A DNA stretch of 64,000 nucleotides from Lumnitzera littorea. Lineage: Eukaryota > Streptophyta > Magnoliopsida > Myrtales > Combretaceae. Position numbers and translations under genes: made by a program. Position 1 is the stretch's first letter. The number at the start of each line of letters is the position of its first letter. Below, one piece after another: positions 9,688-22,335 of this stretch. Under the pieces are notes generated by a model that worked only from the letters and a program-made list of their open reading frames with translations, had not been told where the DNA came from and did no database searches. The stretch spans positions 39,740,344 through 39,804,343 of the forward strand of contig JAMXBB010000009.1 in assembly GCA_024138015.1 (NCBI GenBank), written 5' to 3'.

Positions 9688-12442
9688 GTTAGTATTTGTA
9701 CTTCATCAAAATCACAAAAATTATATTATACTTAGCAAATAACAGTGGTTATATTTTGGTCATTAAAAACACTAAAATAGTATATTAAACAATACTTATT
9801 TTAGCTCCATGTTATCAATAAATAGCTAAAAATAGGCAAATAATCATAATTTTCACCAAAATCAGAGTATAACATATATTTTGATATTACTAAATTGTAG
9901 AATTTGTATCAAGTTGGTTTTGTACATAAATTACTTTATAATTTCCTTATTTAGCATAATTAGTAAAACTACCAACAAATACTAAATAAATTATAATAAA
10001 TAGCAAACATAATAATTTTTAAAAATTCTTCTACCACAATTTTGGTATATATTATAAGAGTGTTATACAAATTTTTTCAACATTGTTAAATATTTTGAAA
10101 AATTCTTTTAAAATTCATTATAATAGAGCACTTTGTCAAGCAAATATCTTAAATCAATGTTATTTCAATAAAATAAAATCATGACATGAAGGTACATGTA
10201 AAATAATGCAGGGAAACAAATTTTCATAATTTTCTAGATAGTTTTGATATTTCTAGAAATTTCTAGAAAATTAAACAAAATCAAATGCAAAATTTATCCT
10301 TGTCGCCGCATGGCTGTCTGGCTACCTTCTAGCCATCAGGGGTTGTTGACTAGACTCCTCTCACCACTAGAATGTTAAGTTCCAACCTCTGGGTCATAAG
10401 GTCTTGGTTTACTATTTGCTTTATTTCTCCTATTTTTTGTAAATTTTATGTTCGTACCTGATTTGCTAAAATGATGCAAGAGGTTGCTCTATCTTATTTA
10501 TACCAGATTGGGTCAACTAGAGAAGGAAAACGTAAGATACAAGTGTCAATTTATATTAATTAAGCAATATGTTAACATATTTTGTAATTTCCCTCACTTG
10601 ACAACTCACCATCGTATATTTTTAGCATCAAGGTTTTATGCCACGCTAGTTCTAAATGTGTACAAGTGAGTTTGACTTTTTTTTTTATAATTTTTATTAA
10701 TTTAATATAATTTTAGGCTAATTAATTAGTATATTCAATATTATATTTATATATTGGGAATATAACGTACATCCATCATAACTATACAATCACATTACAT
10801 GTCATTTGACCCCTAAATATTATTTTTATAAGTCAGATAATTTTTCTTTAAGAGCTTGTTACATTTCGGGGCTTAAATGTTGAGCTCCTGATAATTACGA
10901 ATGATCTCGATAAAAACACTTTTTATTGAAATTAAATATTCTATATACTTTATTTTGAGAAATTTACCTTACTAAAACTCTTCATTTAACTTTGACTTTA
11001 TATTGAAATTTGACTCAATTTGGACAAAATTGTCCAAAAACCCTAAATCGTTCCAAATACCTTAACCCATATCAATAGTTAAGCAACTAAGGTCTCATAA
11101 TTGCCAATTTCAATCTTTATTGATTTGATTGCCCCCTTATCTCTTCTTTCGGTGCCCATATGTAGGGGGTGTCTTCCTCTTTTTATCATCATTAATACAA
11201 CAATTTTAAAATATTGAGACAGCATATTATGTCTTTACATAAGGGTTATAGGGACACAAAAGCTGTTAGGACTTAAAATACTTGCATCATCATTGCATCC
11301 CTTAAGTAGCTGTAGCAATGGACATTGGGACATAATATGTGTCCTGAATTCCTATAGACTGATATGTATTAAGATGGATTAAAATGTCTCCATAGGTTTG
11401 ATAATACAACCGCATGTCTCTTAATCGTACTTTATTGCTTTTATTTATAATTCAATGCACAAATTTAAGACCATATGTTGCGTCTCAAAAGATTATAGGG
11501 ACAATATATCACCTCTATATTACTTATAAGGATACATAAAAATATTATAAAATATGTTGACACACTTTTAATTGTTATATTGTGAAGTGTTTTGTGTCCC
11601 AAAAAAGTTAAAAAGAGCGACATATTATCACTAAATTAGTTTTAAAGATGTTGGATTGCATCTTAATAAAATAGTCAAAAATATTAATTTGAAATCGATT
11701 ATTATGATGGTAATAGCATCATAGTAGCTCATATTTTTATGTGTTGTTTTTCCTTTTCTAGTCATTTTGTGTATCTTTTTAATTAATAATTCATGAAATT
11801 ACAAGCATTTAAAAAATCTATAGTATTTATACCATATATAATTAAATAAAATAAAACAATGCATTCATAAAATGAGGTGATGCATCAAATGTCTATATCA
11901 AATAAATCTCTAATTAAAACTTATATACAAGCAATGCCATTCAAGTACACCATAACAATATCATAAAACATCTATAAAACAAAATCTAAATAACATTATT
12001 CTAGAATAGTAACTAAGACACACATTGAATGACTATATAAATATATATGCATACAATAATTCAATATCAATAAAATCTAAAAAAATAAGCATACCCCATT
12101 TGAAGGCCGTGTAATGTTTACACTAGAAGCGTCTCTTATAAACTTCAAAATGCTAAATAGCCTTATTAGGCACTCATCTCATTTTACTGCTACCCGAACA
12201 TTTACTTAGTACCAATTTCATCCCAATCCTTCTCTTCCCATATTTGTTGATAGGTCCATACTAACAATATTTCTAATAGCAACTTTTTCTTCCTTATCAA
12301 ACAAGCATGATAAGAAAAACAAAATCTCCAATCTATAAATAAAATTTTAAAACTAATAATTAACAACATAAACAATAAAAGCTTGATCATAATCAATGTA
12401 ATTTTAGATGAATACAAACACAAGATAAATCACGAAAGTTTA
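9688..12442. other. AT-rich interval without a recognisable gene
   Basis: Flanking DNA between C and D. ORFs here are short and look random. It contains a patch of dispersed repeats (11150-11650) listed separately. A TTTCGGGGC string near 10865 faintly recalls the reverse complement of a Tekay LTR start but is too short to call. Confidence 0.5.
11150..11650. repeat. Cluster of GGGACA/TGTCCC-type short repeats, possibly CACTA subterminal region
   Basis: Many copies, in both orientations, of a short motif around GGGACA(C/T)A, e.g. ATAGGGACACAAAAG, TTGGGACATAATATGTGTCC, ATAGGGACAATATATCAC, TTGTGTCCCAAAAAAG and AGCGACATATTATCACTAA. Dense short repeats in both orientations are typical of subterminal regions of CACTA (En/Spm) transposons. 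No terminal CACTA motif was found, so the assignment is tentative. Confidence 0.35.
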
Positions 12443-13830
12443 TGATGATACAAAAATAACATATATTTTCTATGGTTCTTTCATGCTATTTTAGACTTTA
12501 ATTAAGTTAATTTTATCTTATTTTGTGCTTAATTTGATTAAATTTCATTTTTAGGGACTTTTAGAGCACTTTATGAAGTTTTAAAAGTTTTTAAGCTTTT
12601 TGGGAGTAATTTGAAGTAAAAGCATTGATTCCAAAATGAAGTAAGGGAAGTTCGAACAAGAATCAAGGTGAGAAAAGAAGTCCAAGAAGGACAACGGTTA
12701 GGGTCCATGGCCGTAATCCCTGTGCATGTTACTCTTGTTAAGCTAATTTCTTCAGATTTCGAGATTTCACATGAAGAATAAGCTTACGGCTAGCCACCAC
12801 GATCGTGTACCGAGGACGTGGACGTCCGTATTTTATTTTTGAAATAAATATTCTATTTTGGGACATGCAATATTCAGTGTATCTTTTATTTTGTCAAGCT
12901 TCTCTTTATAAATCTAGTCCCATATCTTTATAAATAGATACGTAGGTTAGAGTTTCTAAAGAGAGCCCTTTGGTAAGTTGTTGTCTAGAATATTGTGGGG
13001 GTCTCTCAATTTAATTTTTCTTTTTCTTTTTTTTTATCATGTTGTTACTCTTTTAATTTGTTGTTAGCAAATCATTATTGAAATCTAACTTCTTCTTACA
13101 ACAATTATTCTTTCTTTCTATGATTTTATTCATCGATAATTTGATTATGTTGAACAATTTGTCTTTCTTTAGTATTTACGCAGTTACTAATTGGATGTTT
13201 AAGTATACTGTAAAGTCGTAGGCCAACAATAAATAAACAAGTGTAATTAGAAGAATTTCAATGTGCTAAGAGATTAGGTATTGAATTTCTCTAGATTAAG
13301 GAAACCTAATAGCAGGATTTATGTACTTTATGTGATTTTGAGATGCTCTATTCAACAACGATGTAGGTAGAGAGGGTCTCAAGATTAGAAATTAATTAGA
13401 GACACCAATTCGATTATTTAAAATTCGATTTTCGTAGGAATAGGATTAGGAATCTCTATAGTTAAGAAAATAACTAAGATTGAAAGGTTGTACAGAACTA
13501 GAGAGTAAATAATAAACGGTTCACTAAAAGATCATGTTATTTTTATTTTAATTAATGTTTGTATGTTTATTTTAATTAGCTTAGTTTTAATTAGCCTTAT
13601 TATTTTATTTGTTCTTGTTTACTTTATTGCTTTTATGTTATCAATTCTTATTCTCCTTACCTAATTAATCATAATTTATTCTATATTGATAAGTTAGGTA
13701 ATTGGATATTTTAGGAAATTACTAGAAATTAGGTTCTCAACATACTGGTTCCCATAACATTGACACTTAGACTTCTATTCGTTTTAACTATACTATGACT
13801 TGTCTAAGGGCACTTACCTGTTAGCGGTTA
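12443..13830 (+). repeat. Element D 5' LTR
   Basis: Aligns along its length with 34428-35790; for instance TCATGCTATTTTAGACTTTA near the start and ATTGGATATTTTAGGAAATT near the end occur in both with few changes. The end is set just before the primer site. Confidence 0.8.
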
Positions 13831-15310
13831 AGTTTGTGGTGCCATTGCTAGGGAATTGAAATAAGTAAACTTAGTTAGAACTAGCAAGAACTCGAATTTC
13901 CAATTATTTTAAGATTTCTATAATAATTTTTCTTGTTATTCTTTTGGTATTTTCTTTATCAATATACTTTTAATCGGTTAAGTGTATAGGTATTTATCAG
14001 GGAATTACATTAAGGATAGATTCAACAATCAAGCCAATAACGTAAAACAACAACGCCCTCTAGGAGCCAGCTTAATTTGAAATAAAATCAAGGAATTAAA
14101 ATTGCAAGAATTGAAGACCTAAAGAAAAACATGGCCATGGACCTAGCCTGTGTTCCTCTCATAAATTATTTTGAGACAAAAAATTGTAAGGAATTTAGGG
14201 ACTAAAAGTCTATAAGCAAGGACCATGCTTGTGGTTGCACCCAAGTACGCAAAAAAAAAAAAAAAAAAAAAATCTAATGTATACACACACTCTCTCTAAA
14301 TTTCTATTTTCTTCTATTTCTCTCTCTCTATACCCCTTTCTTCCCGCACCTAAGCCACCCCCCAACTCCCTCTCTAAGAGGAAATCTTTACGAAACTTCA
14401 CAATTCAACACCTTATACTACAAATTCAAGGTACGTACATCATCTTCTCTAGTTACTTTTGTAAATTCATGGCTGGATTGAATAAAAATTTGATTTTTAG
14501 TAAGGGTTTCGTGAAGATCATCTTTACATGCATGTGTAAAAATCTTGATTTCTAGAAGTGATTTAGGAAAGCTATAATGATAAAAAGTTTTGTATATCCA
14601 TTATCTACTAGAAATTACATAAAAAATGCATGTTTGTTGAGATTTGTATGTGAAAGTTATTTTCAATGATGATGGAAAGTGAAGGAATGAAAAAGAAAGT
14701 GAAAGAAGTGATGGAAATTGATGTTGATACCATTTTTATAATATGATGTTAAACACAATTCATATTGAAATTTAGAAAACTGGTTAAGATTAAAATTTTT
14801 GTGTAATTAGAAAATTCAATGAATTCCTTAACATTATTTAGAATTGCTATAATGAAATCCTTAACATTAATTGGAATTGCTAATATGAAATCATGTTATT
14901 ATGTCCTAATTAGTAGAGTTGCTATGAATAATTGTATACGAATGGGATTATGAAAAAAAAGAAAAAAAATTTTTAGTCAATTATATATTGAATTGTTAAT
15001 ATCTATGACCAACAAGACCATGGAATTATAGGATTGTTATTATTATTACCTATAATTTCATTAATCCATGTATTTAAATATTAGCATTTTAATATACATA
15101 ACTTTTCTACTTCAAGAATTTTCTATATTGCTAATCCATTTGATTATAAACAACAAGTTTAATGAATTATATATTGAATACCGATACTCATGTCAATAGA
15201 GATTATGCATGAAAATAGGATTTACTCTTTAATTAATCCTATAATTGCATTAATCCATCATTTAAGCAAAAATTAGCATTCTATTATACAATCTTTTCCT
15301 ATGATGCTTA
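13831..15310 (+). other. Element D 5' internal remnant, no ORF recognised
   Basis: Leader-like sequence with no retroviral motif. It includes an A-run of about 21 bases at 14251-14271 followed by a CT-rich stretch (14285-14385) resembling a 5' untranslated region, ending near a possible splice donor CAAGGTACGTAC at 14429. The overlapping ORFs at 14210-14555 are low-complexity artefacts. Part of this may belong to another decayed LTR, but I cannot show it. Confidence 0.4.
13837..13854 (+). other. Element D primer binding site (Asp-tRNA-like)
   Basis: TGGTGCCATTGCTAGGGA, six bases after the LTR. Athila elements typically carry TGGCGCCGTTGCCGGGG; the four differences over the first 17 bases are transitions. 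Confidence 0.75.
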
Positions 15311-17185
15311 TGTGATACTCTTAGGTTTTAAAACCCCGAAATTAGGGTATCAATTAATACTAATTGAATCAAGTGAGATTTTATAATTAAGCTACAAAAT
15401 TTAGAAGAAATTATTTTGTGAAGTTGAATTATTGAAATAATGCATATATGTGAAATAATTAAATAATGTCTCGTGTTATTCGATACCAAAACTCATTTAA
15501 AAGGAGCTCATGATTGTGCTCGAAATATTATTTAAAGTGATAAATACTTAGCAAATATAATTTATATATTAAAAACATATAAAAATAAAAAGGATTGTGA
15601 TATGGAATGAAACCTTGTAGAAGGTTAAGAAAATCCTCATAAAAGCTTATAAATATAACATAATGCATACAAAATATTTAAAGAATAAATAAATTAATCA
15701 ATCTAAAGGAAGTTTTGGGAAAAAGTGGGTTACAAATGGTTTTTTGCCTCCTAAACAAGAGGCAACCCATGGTTTGGGAAATTAAAACAAAAATGGTATA
15801 TGGTTTTGAATTGCAAAACAACAAGAGACCATGGTTTCATTACATGGTTTTCAAAAACCACTTGACACTTGGCAATCTTATCCCCTACTAAACCCATTAA
15901 AAAAACCTTAACCTTCTTTATTTTACAATCTTTGGCCAAATTTCATTTTAGGAAAATTTAGGAAGCTAATTTAGGTTATTTAGAAATTAGAGGAAGTTAA
16001 TTGAAAAATAGCACAAAATCTAAGCGTACATGGAACTTGAGGCAAACGACCACTTGGGAATGAGTAGCCACCACCACTAGGCTCTAAAAGTAATGCCTAA
16101 GTGGACTAATGAGGCCTTAGTAACATACAGTGGTCAGAGCTTATGAAGGCAGTGAGTTCCAATTTTTACTTGGTTTTTAATAATTTGTTAAAAATAGTAA
16201 ATTCACTTACAAAATTATGAAAATTTGTATCCCTAAGTTATTTTTAGTTTACTTTTATGGAAAAATGTTAGTTTTTCAAAATATGCATGGCTCATACATC
16301 ACTCTTAAGAAACTAGTCATTTTGATTGAATTTTTTATTAGATTTTCAAAAAGGTAAATAATATTGTTTCAAGCTAAAACTTTTTCTATAGACTCCTCAT
16401 AATATTTATTTTAAGTTATGTCAAAATTTCTCTCAAATTTTCTTGGTAGATTTTTGTAAATTTTGATTTACCAATAATTGTTAAATTTGGAAATTTCAGA
16501 AAAATGGTTGATCTTCAAGTATCATTGGCCAAATCTGATTTCATTTCACATTTTTGGTGTTAAAATAATGTTTCATGAAGTTGCATGTGATTTTAAGGCT
16601 GAAATTGGTCGAACAGCTGATTTATCATGATTTTTACAAAGCTAAAAGTGTCTTTTCGTAAAATTGGAATGGCCATGTGTTAGAAAATGAGCTTATACGG
16701 TCTTTTTGAAAAATTGTCTAAATCTAGAATTTGATCTTTGGATGGTTTTACTACTGGCTGTGTTTAAAACTTGGTGAGTCTTAATAGTTACATGTAGTCT
16801 TAACAAGTTTAGGCATCATTTGGCCATGTAGAAGCTTTTGTAGAAGGTCTCTAATGAGATACCAAATTAAGTAGACTAAAATGTGTCTAAGTAGAAGCTT
16901 AAGTAGAACGTTCTTTAGTGAAACATAAAGTGGAAACTAAAAGTACATATGAGTAGAAGCTTAAGTGGAAGTATTCTTGACTATGAATCCTAGGACTAAC
17001 CTTAAGTAGAAGGTTGAATAGAAAGTACAAGTAATGAAGTTAATAAGGATCCTTCCTTAGTAGAAGGTTGTATAGAAGATTTTAAGCACTAATGAAATGC
17101 TCTTACCTAAAAAGCTAAGGTATGTACCCTTAACTTACAAACATTATAAAGCTTTAATGAATCATTTATGTAACTTGAATACATA

Positions 17186-17190
17186 CTAAG
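17186..17190. repeat. Target site duplication of element B, left copy (CTAAG)
   Basis: CTAAG before the left LTR, repeated at 30139-30143. Confidence 0.9.
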
Positions 17191-17667
17191 TGTTGTTGGT
17201 AGATTTTAGTAATTAGAATTATCTTGTAAAGAAAGGAAAAGCTCTTGGTACTAGTGTTAGTCCGGTGTAACCACTCCGATGCCTAAATTAATAAAGTAAG
17301 AGTAGGAAAAGTTAAATGAATGGTAACGAGTTATCAGATGTCTCTTATAGTGTTTCTTTCTAATATTTATAAACAATTGTTGTGTCTGAAACAACAGCTA
17401 TTGGAATGATTATCGAGATACATGGAGGCCTCTTGATTGGATATGTTATGGAAATGTAGGGAGAGTGGGTAGTTATGCAATATAACCATACTAGTGATAA
17501 CTGTTCGTGCTATTCCCCTTAAATTTAAATTATGAATAGATCTAAGTTATTCGACAAGATGTTGACAATGTAGATAACTTGGCTTGTCGATAACCAAATA
17601 TATGAGTTAACGAAGCGTTCACTATCAACATCTAACAAGCCGAGTGAACAAAACTTAACTATTAACA
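17191..17667 (-). repeat. Element B 3' LTR
   Basis: Starts TGTTGTTGGTAG, ends ACTATTAACA. It matches 29675-30138. Confidence 0.9.
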
Positions 17668-17681
17668 TTTGCCCCCCAACT
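17668..17681 (-). other. Element B polypurine tract
   Basis: The minus strand reads AGTTGGGGGGCAAA directly before the 3' LTR. Confidence 0.75.
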
Positions 17682-19111
17682 CCTGTGTTTGAGGATTTAA
17701 TGAAGGGAGTAATCATTCAATAAACTGGAGGTTGAATAGGGTGTAGTTCCTTAGATGGCGAGTAAGGTAGGAAGGAAGACGGATCACATCCTAATCAGAA
17801 AGTTGTAATTTTCCATTAATTGCTTATCAATAAACCAAAAGGTAGAAAGTATGACATCTGTCACCTTAGTCATCATTACGTTGTAAGCTTAATAACTGTT
17901 AGAGACTTGATAATCGTTGGATTTCTATCTTGAAACACGAGTCAACAATCTATGCCATCTTCTAAATAGTACGTCATTTCGATTAGAGTATTTAAGAGTT
18001 TTTCGATAGCAGAATTAGACTTTATAGTTGTATTCATAAGCTTTTTTCTTACTTTCGATATTTCATCTTCAACTTCAAACTCTTCAAACTTTGTGAATCT
18101 ATAATAAATCAGGTATGGTTTGTAATGTAATTCATCGACTTATCCTTTCGGATTCCAAAGCAATGGAGATTGAGGCTACTTCTCCTCTTCCCCTAAAAGG
18201 AGTAAGAGGGCATGCTCCTCGAATAGTTCGACTGATAGCGTGGTGGAGCGGTGGGACAAACTTGCTCAAATCAATTCCCTCATAGTAGATACCTACCCAA
18301 ATGATAAAGAGAGAAGATCTATGGCTAGGTATCTATACAATAATATAGTCTACTTTTGTGATTTACTAGACAAAGCAGTTAATGCCACCGATAAGGCTCT
18401 TATTTCGAAATTTAATAAGTATTGGCAAGACCTTCTCGGGGCATGGTCTCTTAAGAGGTCGAGAGAAGAGGAAAGAGTGTGTTTTCTGAGGGAGTGCAAG
18501 TTCCACATCTATCTTAAGTATCTTGATTTTGGACTTTGCTTCCCTTTCTCATATTCATTAAGCAATTCTTCAATTATTTACCAGTTGCACTGAGTATGTT
18601 TTCACCAAATACATATCGACTTTTAGCGGCTTTTAAAATAATTTACGAAGAGGTTGAAGTTAGGGCTACGCCTCAACTGTTCCGATACTTCTTTATGATT
18701 AGAAGGCAACCTGATGGTTTGTATTTTATCGTTGCGAAGCAAGGTTGGAAATTCATGGATGGGTTAGAGTCCAAGATTCATAAGTGGTACGATAAATTCA
18801 TATCTATTGTTTTAGACGAGGAGTTGGATTTTTGGACTCAATGGATCGAGCCAATTTGTACTAAGGACATAGAGTTGATGCTGAATGATGCCATCGTGGC
18901 AAAGAAGATCCAAGAAAGGAGGAAGAACAAAATATTCTTTTGGGATGCCGAGAGAATAATAAGGCATTATGAGAGTATAGAGCCAATTTTTTATGAGAAG
19001 GAAGGTACACTAATGAGTAATCGTTGTACTGAGTATAGCTACAAGAGGAAAGCCATTTTCGTAACTTACGAGAGGAATTGTTGCCTTTGAGCCTTACTTG
19101 ACAAGGAGAAT

Positions 19112-19162
19112 GTAAGTTTTTATTTCTCACATTAATGTTAATATGTCTACTTCATATTGCAG
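19112..19162 (+). other. Intron 1 of element B antisense ORF
   Basis: GT-AG: GAATGTAAGTTTTT...CATATTGCAG|ACATGGG, 51 bp. The position is shared with A and C. Confidence 0.7.
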
Positions 19163-19857
19163 ACATGGGCACTGGTGAGGTGAATCTTGCCAAGTTAATG
19201 GCCCAAGCCAAGGCCAAGAAGTGAAAGGCTGATAAGCATGCAACCACCATTGTCACTACCACTTGTCTAGCTATTGTCAAGAAAGCAGTAAAGGAGGGTG
19301 CAATGAAGTAGGTGGCAATCCAAAAGAAGACCTCACAGCTGGTTGAGAAGTGGAAAGGAAGCGAGAAGTTTGGGTTGGTCAAGGCTGTACAAATTGAAGC
19401 ACTTCTAGTTGAGAATGCTCCATCTACTATAGAGTTGAGAGAGGGTGGCTAAGCAACCTAACCACATAATAAGGCTGAAAGCACTACTATTACTGAGGGG
19501 TCACTAATCATGGTGGAGGCTACACTGAATACTAATAAGAGGAGTGGGAAGGAACTTGTTGGCTAACCCTCTGCCAAGAGATCTAAAGAGTTAGATGAGA
19601 GGATGAAGGAAACCATGCGTAACAAAGCTCTCAACATCAACAGTGCCGAATTTGTCCCCAATACGGATGTTAGTGAATACTTCATCCCATGTTGGAGCCC
19701 CAACATCTTACATATTGACTTGGCCCTGGGTGACAAGACGAAATCTTTGGCCTTAATAGAAGGCATTATTCTTCCTAAGGACAAAGAGATCATGAAGAAA
19801 GACGTCAATAGGGTCGACGATTGTAATAAGGCTCATATCATGGCCAAGCTATATGAT

Positions 19858-19900
19858 GTAAGCATCTTATTGAATCCTTTGAACTGTTAGGTGTGTTTAG
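19858..19900 (+). other. Probable intron 2 of element B antisense ORF
   Basis: GTAAGCATC...GTGTGTTTAG|TTGCTAATGC, 43 bp, short for a plant intron. In A the matching acceptor is TTATTCAG|TTGCTGATA and the donor has decayed to ATGAGT. Confidence 0.5.
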
Positions 19901-19980
19901 TTGCTAATGCTCCTGCTTATTTTCAAATCAGTAGTCACATTTTGACAGCCTTTAATGAAGCCGAGAAAGAAACGAAGAAG

Positions 19981-20054
19981 GTAATAACAAAAACGTTTCA
20001 TATATTCTACCAGGTGATATGGAGTATTTATCATGCTATATTGACTTGTTGTAG
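19981..20054 (+). other. Intron 3 of element B antisense ORF
   Basis: Donor AAGAAG|GTAATAAC and acceptor CTTGTTGTAG|AAAATTGAAGATG, 74 bp. In A the donor is AAAAAG|GTAAGATC at 4606 and the acceptor AG has become AA. Confidence 0.6.
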
Positions 20055-20934
20055 AAAATTGAAGATGCATACAATTCCTCGAAAACCCAAACTGCTGTTG
20101 TAAAAAATTCAAGAATAAGGGCTGAGTTAGAGGTCGAAAAGTATTAAGATGAATTGACTGCTGAGAAGTTAGTACACTCTTTAGCTACCGATGAAGTCTT
20201 GAGCCTTAAGGCCAGAGTTAAGGAGCAATATAAGGAAGCTGAAGGCTTGAAAGGGGAGCTGTAGAAAAAGAGAGAAGAGTGTTGGGGTTTAGGTTGAACA
20301 TTCAATTCTATGAGTGATGAGGAAGACAGGCTCTAGATGTAGATTAAGGAAATGGAGACCAACAATGCTGGGCTACAAAGCCATGTTGCCAACTTAGAGG
20401 AGGCTGTGAGGAAAGGACCCTCTATTGAAGAGGCACTCGAAATTGCCACTCTTAGCCGGCAATCCAAGAGACTATTGCAGAAGAAGTTGTTGGAGGGGGT
20501 TTAGGCAGTTAGAGAAGAGATTCGTAAACTTCACCCTGACTATGATCTCTTGTGCTTGGATTTGGATGATGTTGATGACAAAGTCAGTAGCTGTGATAAG
20601 GGAGATGGTGAGGATCCAAGTGCCAAGATCATTGCACAAGATGAAGATAAAACTCATGCTAAGGATCCTAGAGATAGCGAGGATCATCTATCCAAAGAAA
20701 CCCCCTATGAGTGTAAAGAAAAATCCACCTATTCCTAAACCCTAAGTACCGGAAAGGAAGTATGCTTCAGGAAGGCCCCTACTTCTAATCAACAAAATAC
20801 TTCTACTCGATTCAAAAATAGGTCATAGGATTGTTTAGTAATTTTATCTTTTGTATTAATTGTAATGGGCTGAAAGGCTAAAATTTGTAATTGTAATTAT
20901 TTTGTGATGAATGAGAATTATCTTTTGGCATAGC

Positions 20935-21075
20935 TTTTGAGTATTTCTAGTACATTTTATTTCATGCACTGTTGTCACTCAACATGTTGTATTTCACACG
21001 CCTAAATCTTTTGACATGTTTTATTTTGCATACCTAACTCTTTTGGCATGTTTTATTTCACACACCTAATTTAAG
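20935..21075 (+). repeat. Short tandem repeat array between the convergent genes of element B
   Basis: Units of about 37 bp with core ACATGTTTTATTTCACA and a spacer CCTAA(C/A)TCTTTT. It corresponds to 5575-5775 in A and is conserved in place but not in copy number. Confidence 0.7.
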
Positions 21076-21477
21076 TGTCTTATTGATATTATCCGTTAGT
21101 CATTGAGATGTGGACTAGTTGTTTTACTCGATTGTAAGATTGATTGATGAAGTTTGTTAACCATAATAGGCTTGAACTTACTAACTCGTCAGTCATGAAT
21201 AGATCTAGAAGGAAAATAAACCTTCAAATATAATTGTCTTACAAACAAGTAGGCTATCGCTTTACAAATAAGTAGATTGTTGCCTTATAAAACAAACGAA
21301 AATGTACATCATCTAAGGAATCAATTGAAATAGAGTTTTAAATTCTCGACATTTCATGCATGAAGGATAATTGATCCATCCAATCTTTCTAGTCAATAGG
21401 CCCCATCGCTAACGACTTCTCGAACCTTGATAGGATCCTCTTAATTTATGCTAAGCTGTCCTTGACTTTCTCACGTG

Positions 21478-21482
21478 CTAGT
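21478..21482. repeat. Target site duplication of K, left copy (CTAGT)
   Basis: Repeated at 24612-24616. Confidence 0.9.
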
Positions 21483-22084
21483 TGTAAGCCCCAAAGTTAA
21501 GCCAAGTAACCGTAGGATTGAACTTAGAACTCAAAGTTTAGGGCGATCGGTTAAAAGATCCGATCAAACCCAAATTATAAACTATTTAACAAGATATCAG
21601 TAAAGATGACCCTGTAAACTTAAATTTAAGAAAATAAGTAGTAAAATAGGAGACTATAAAATTTTCAAATTTTAAGCATAATAACTGCTAATTACCAAAA
21701 AGGCAAAAAGTGTAATATAATAACTAATAAATTATTAGAGACAGATTATATGTATACTAAAAATTTTAGAATGACCAAAATAATATTTAAGAATATTTAT
21801 TTATACTATATATGAATATACATGTAAGTATAAATACGCATAATTACTTAAAATACGCGAAATGTGCTAAAATAATACTAAATGCTTAAAGAAAATTCAT
21901 AATTAATTAAGGAAAAATCAAGAAAAATCAGGAAAAATCATGAATCATCCAGAATTGGGTCGTGGCAACTGGGAAAAATAAGAAAAAATTCGGCCAATTA
22001 AATTAAGACAACATAAAAGCCAAAAATCAAGGGATAAGGCAATTGTCTTGTCCCATTTAATGCACAATAAATTCCACAAAGCCC

Positions 22085-22093
22085 TATAAATAG
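22085..22093 (+). promoter_or_regulatory. TATA box of solo LTR K
   Basis: CCCTATAAATAG, followed within about 200 bp by a GC-rich transcribed leader and a good donor-like CGGTGAGT at 22338. F has TATAAAT at 47770 in the same place. Confidence 0.55.
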
Positions 22094-22234
22094 TAGGAAA
22101 AATTATAGAGCACATTTGGACAGATACAAATCAGAGAAAATTAGAGAGAGTTGAAAATTTGAGAGAAAATCCAGAAAATAAAAAAAATAAGAAAAACTGT
22201 GCAGTTAAGGGTTTTAAAAGGAACCCACACCAGA

Positions 22235-22335
22235 CGAGGAGCTGGAAGAGGACGGCCACCACCACCATACGGTGGTGGCAGCGCCCAGGCCGGCCGACAA
22301 GGCCACGGCGGCCCGCGGTGGCCGGAGCCACCCAA
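22235..22335 (+). other. GC-rich hairpin-forming leader patch in LTR K
   Basis: A roughly 100-bp island of high GC in AT-rich DNA, with the inverted repeat CCACCACCACC-ATAC-GGTGGTGG. Weaker versions of the CCACCACCA motif lie in J (near 16069) and F (near 47940). Confidence 0.5.

Larger units (their letters stand above)
18115..20828 (+). pseudogene. Element B antisense accessory ORF: PF04195-like domain, coiled coil, acidic tail
   Basis: Best copy of the accessory gene. A short N-terminal part is followed by ERWDKLAQINSLIVDTY (18240-18593 frame) and then, after a frameshift near 18550, the PF04195-like core: PNTYRLLAAFKIIYEEVEV, LFRYFFMIRRQPDG, FMDGLESKIHKWYDKF and ELDFWTQW. The domain is about 130-150 residues. 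After intron 1 comes a Lys-rich basic segment, then a conserved segment with DKTKSLALIEGIILPKDKEI, introns 2 and 3, a coiled coil (about 20110-20480) and an acidic tail (20550-20738). Gene order is convergent with gag-pol. It might be a captured host gene or an ancient element gene; plant proteins with PF04195 are themselves mostly TE-derived. Function unknown. Confidence 0.8.

Noticed and set aside
10860..10900. Start or end of another Tekay-type LTR
   Set aside because: Only a short TTTCGGGGC string; no partner LTR, primer site or duplication found.
14210..14555. Overlapping ORFs of 63 and 108 codons
   Set aside because: They read an A-run and a CT-rich stretch; low complexity, no motif.
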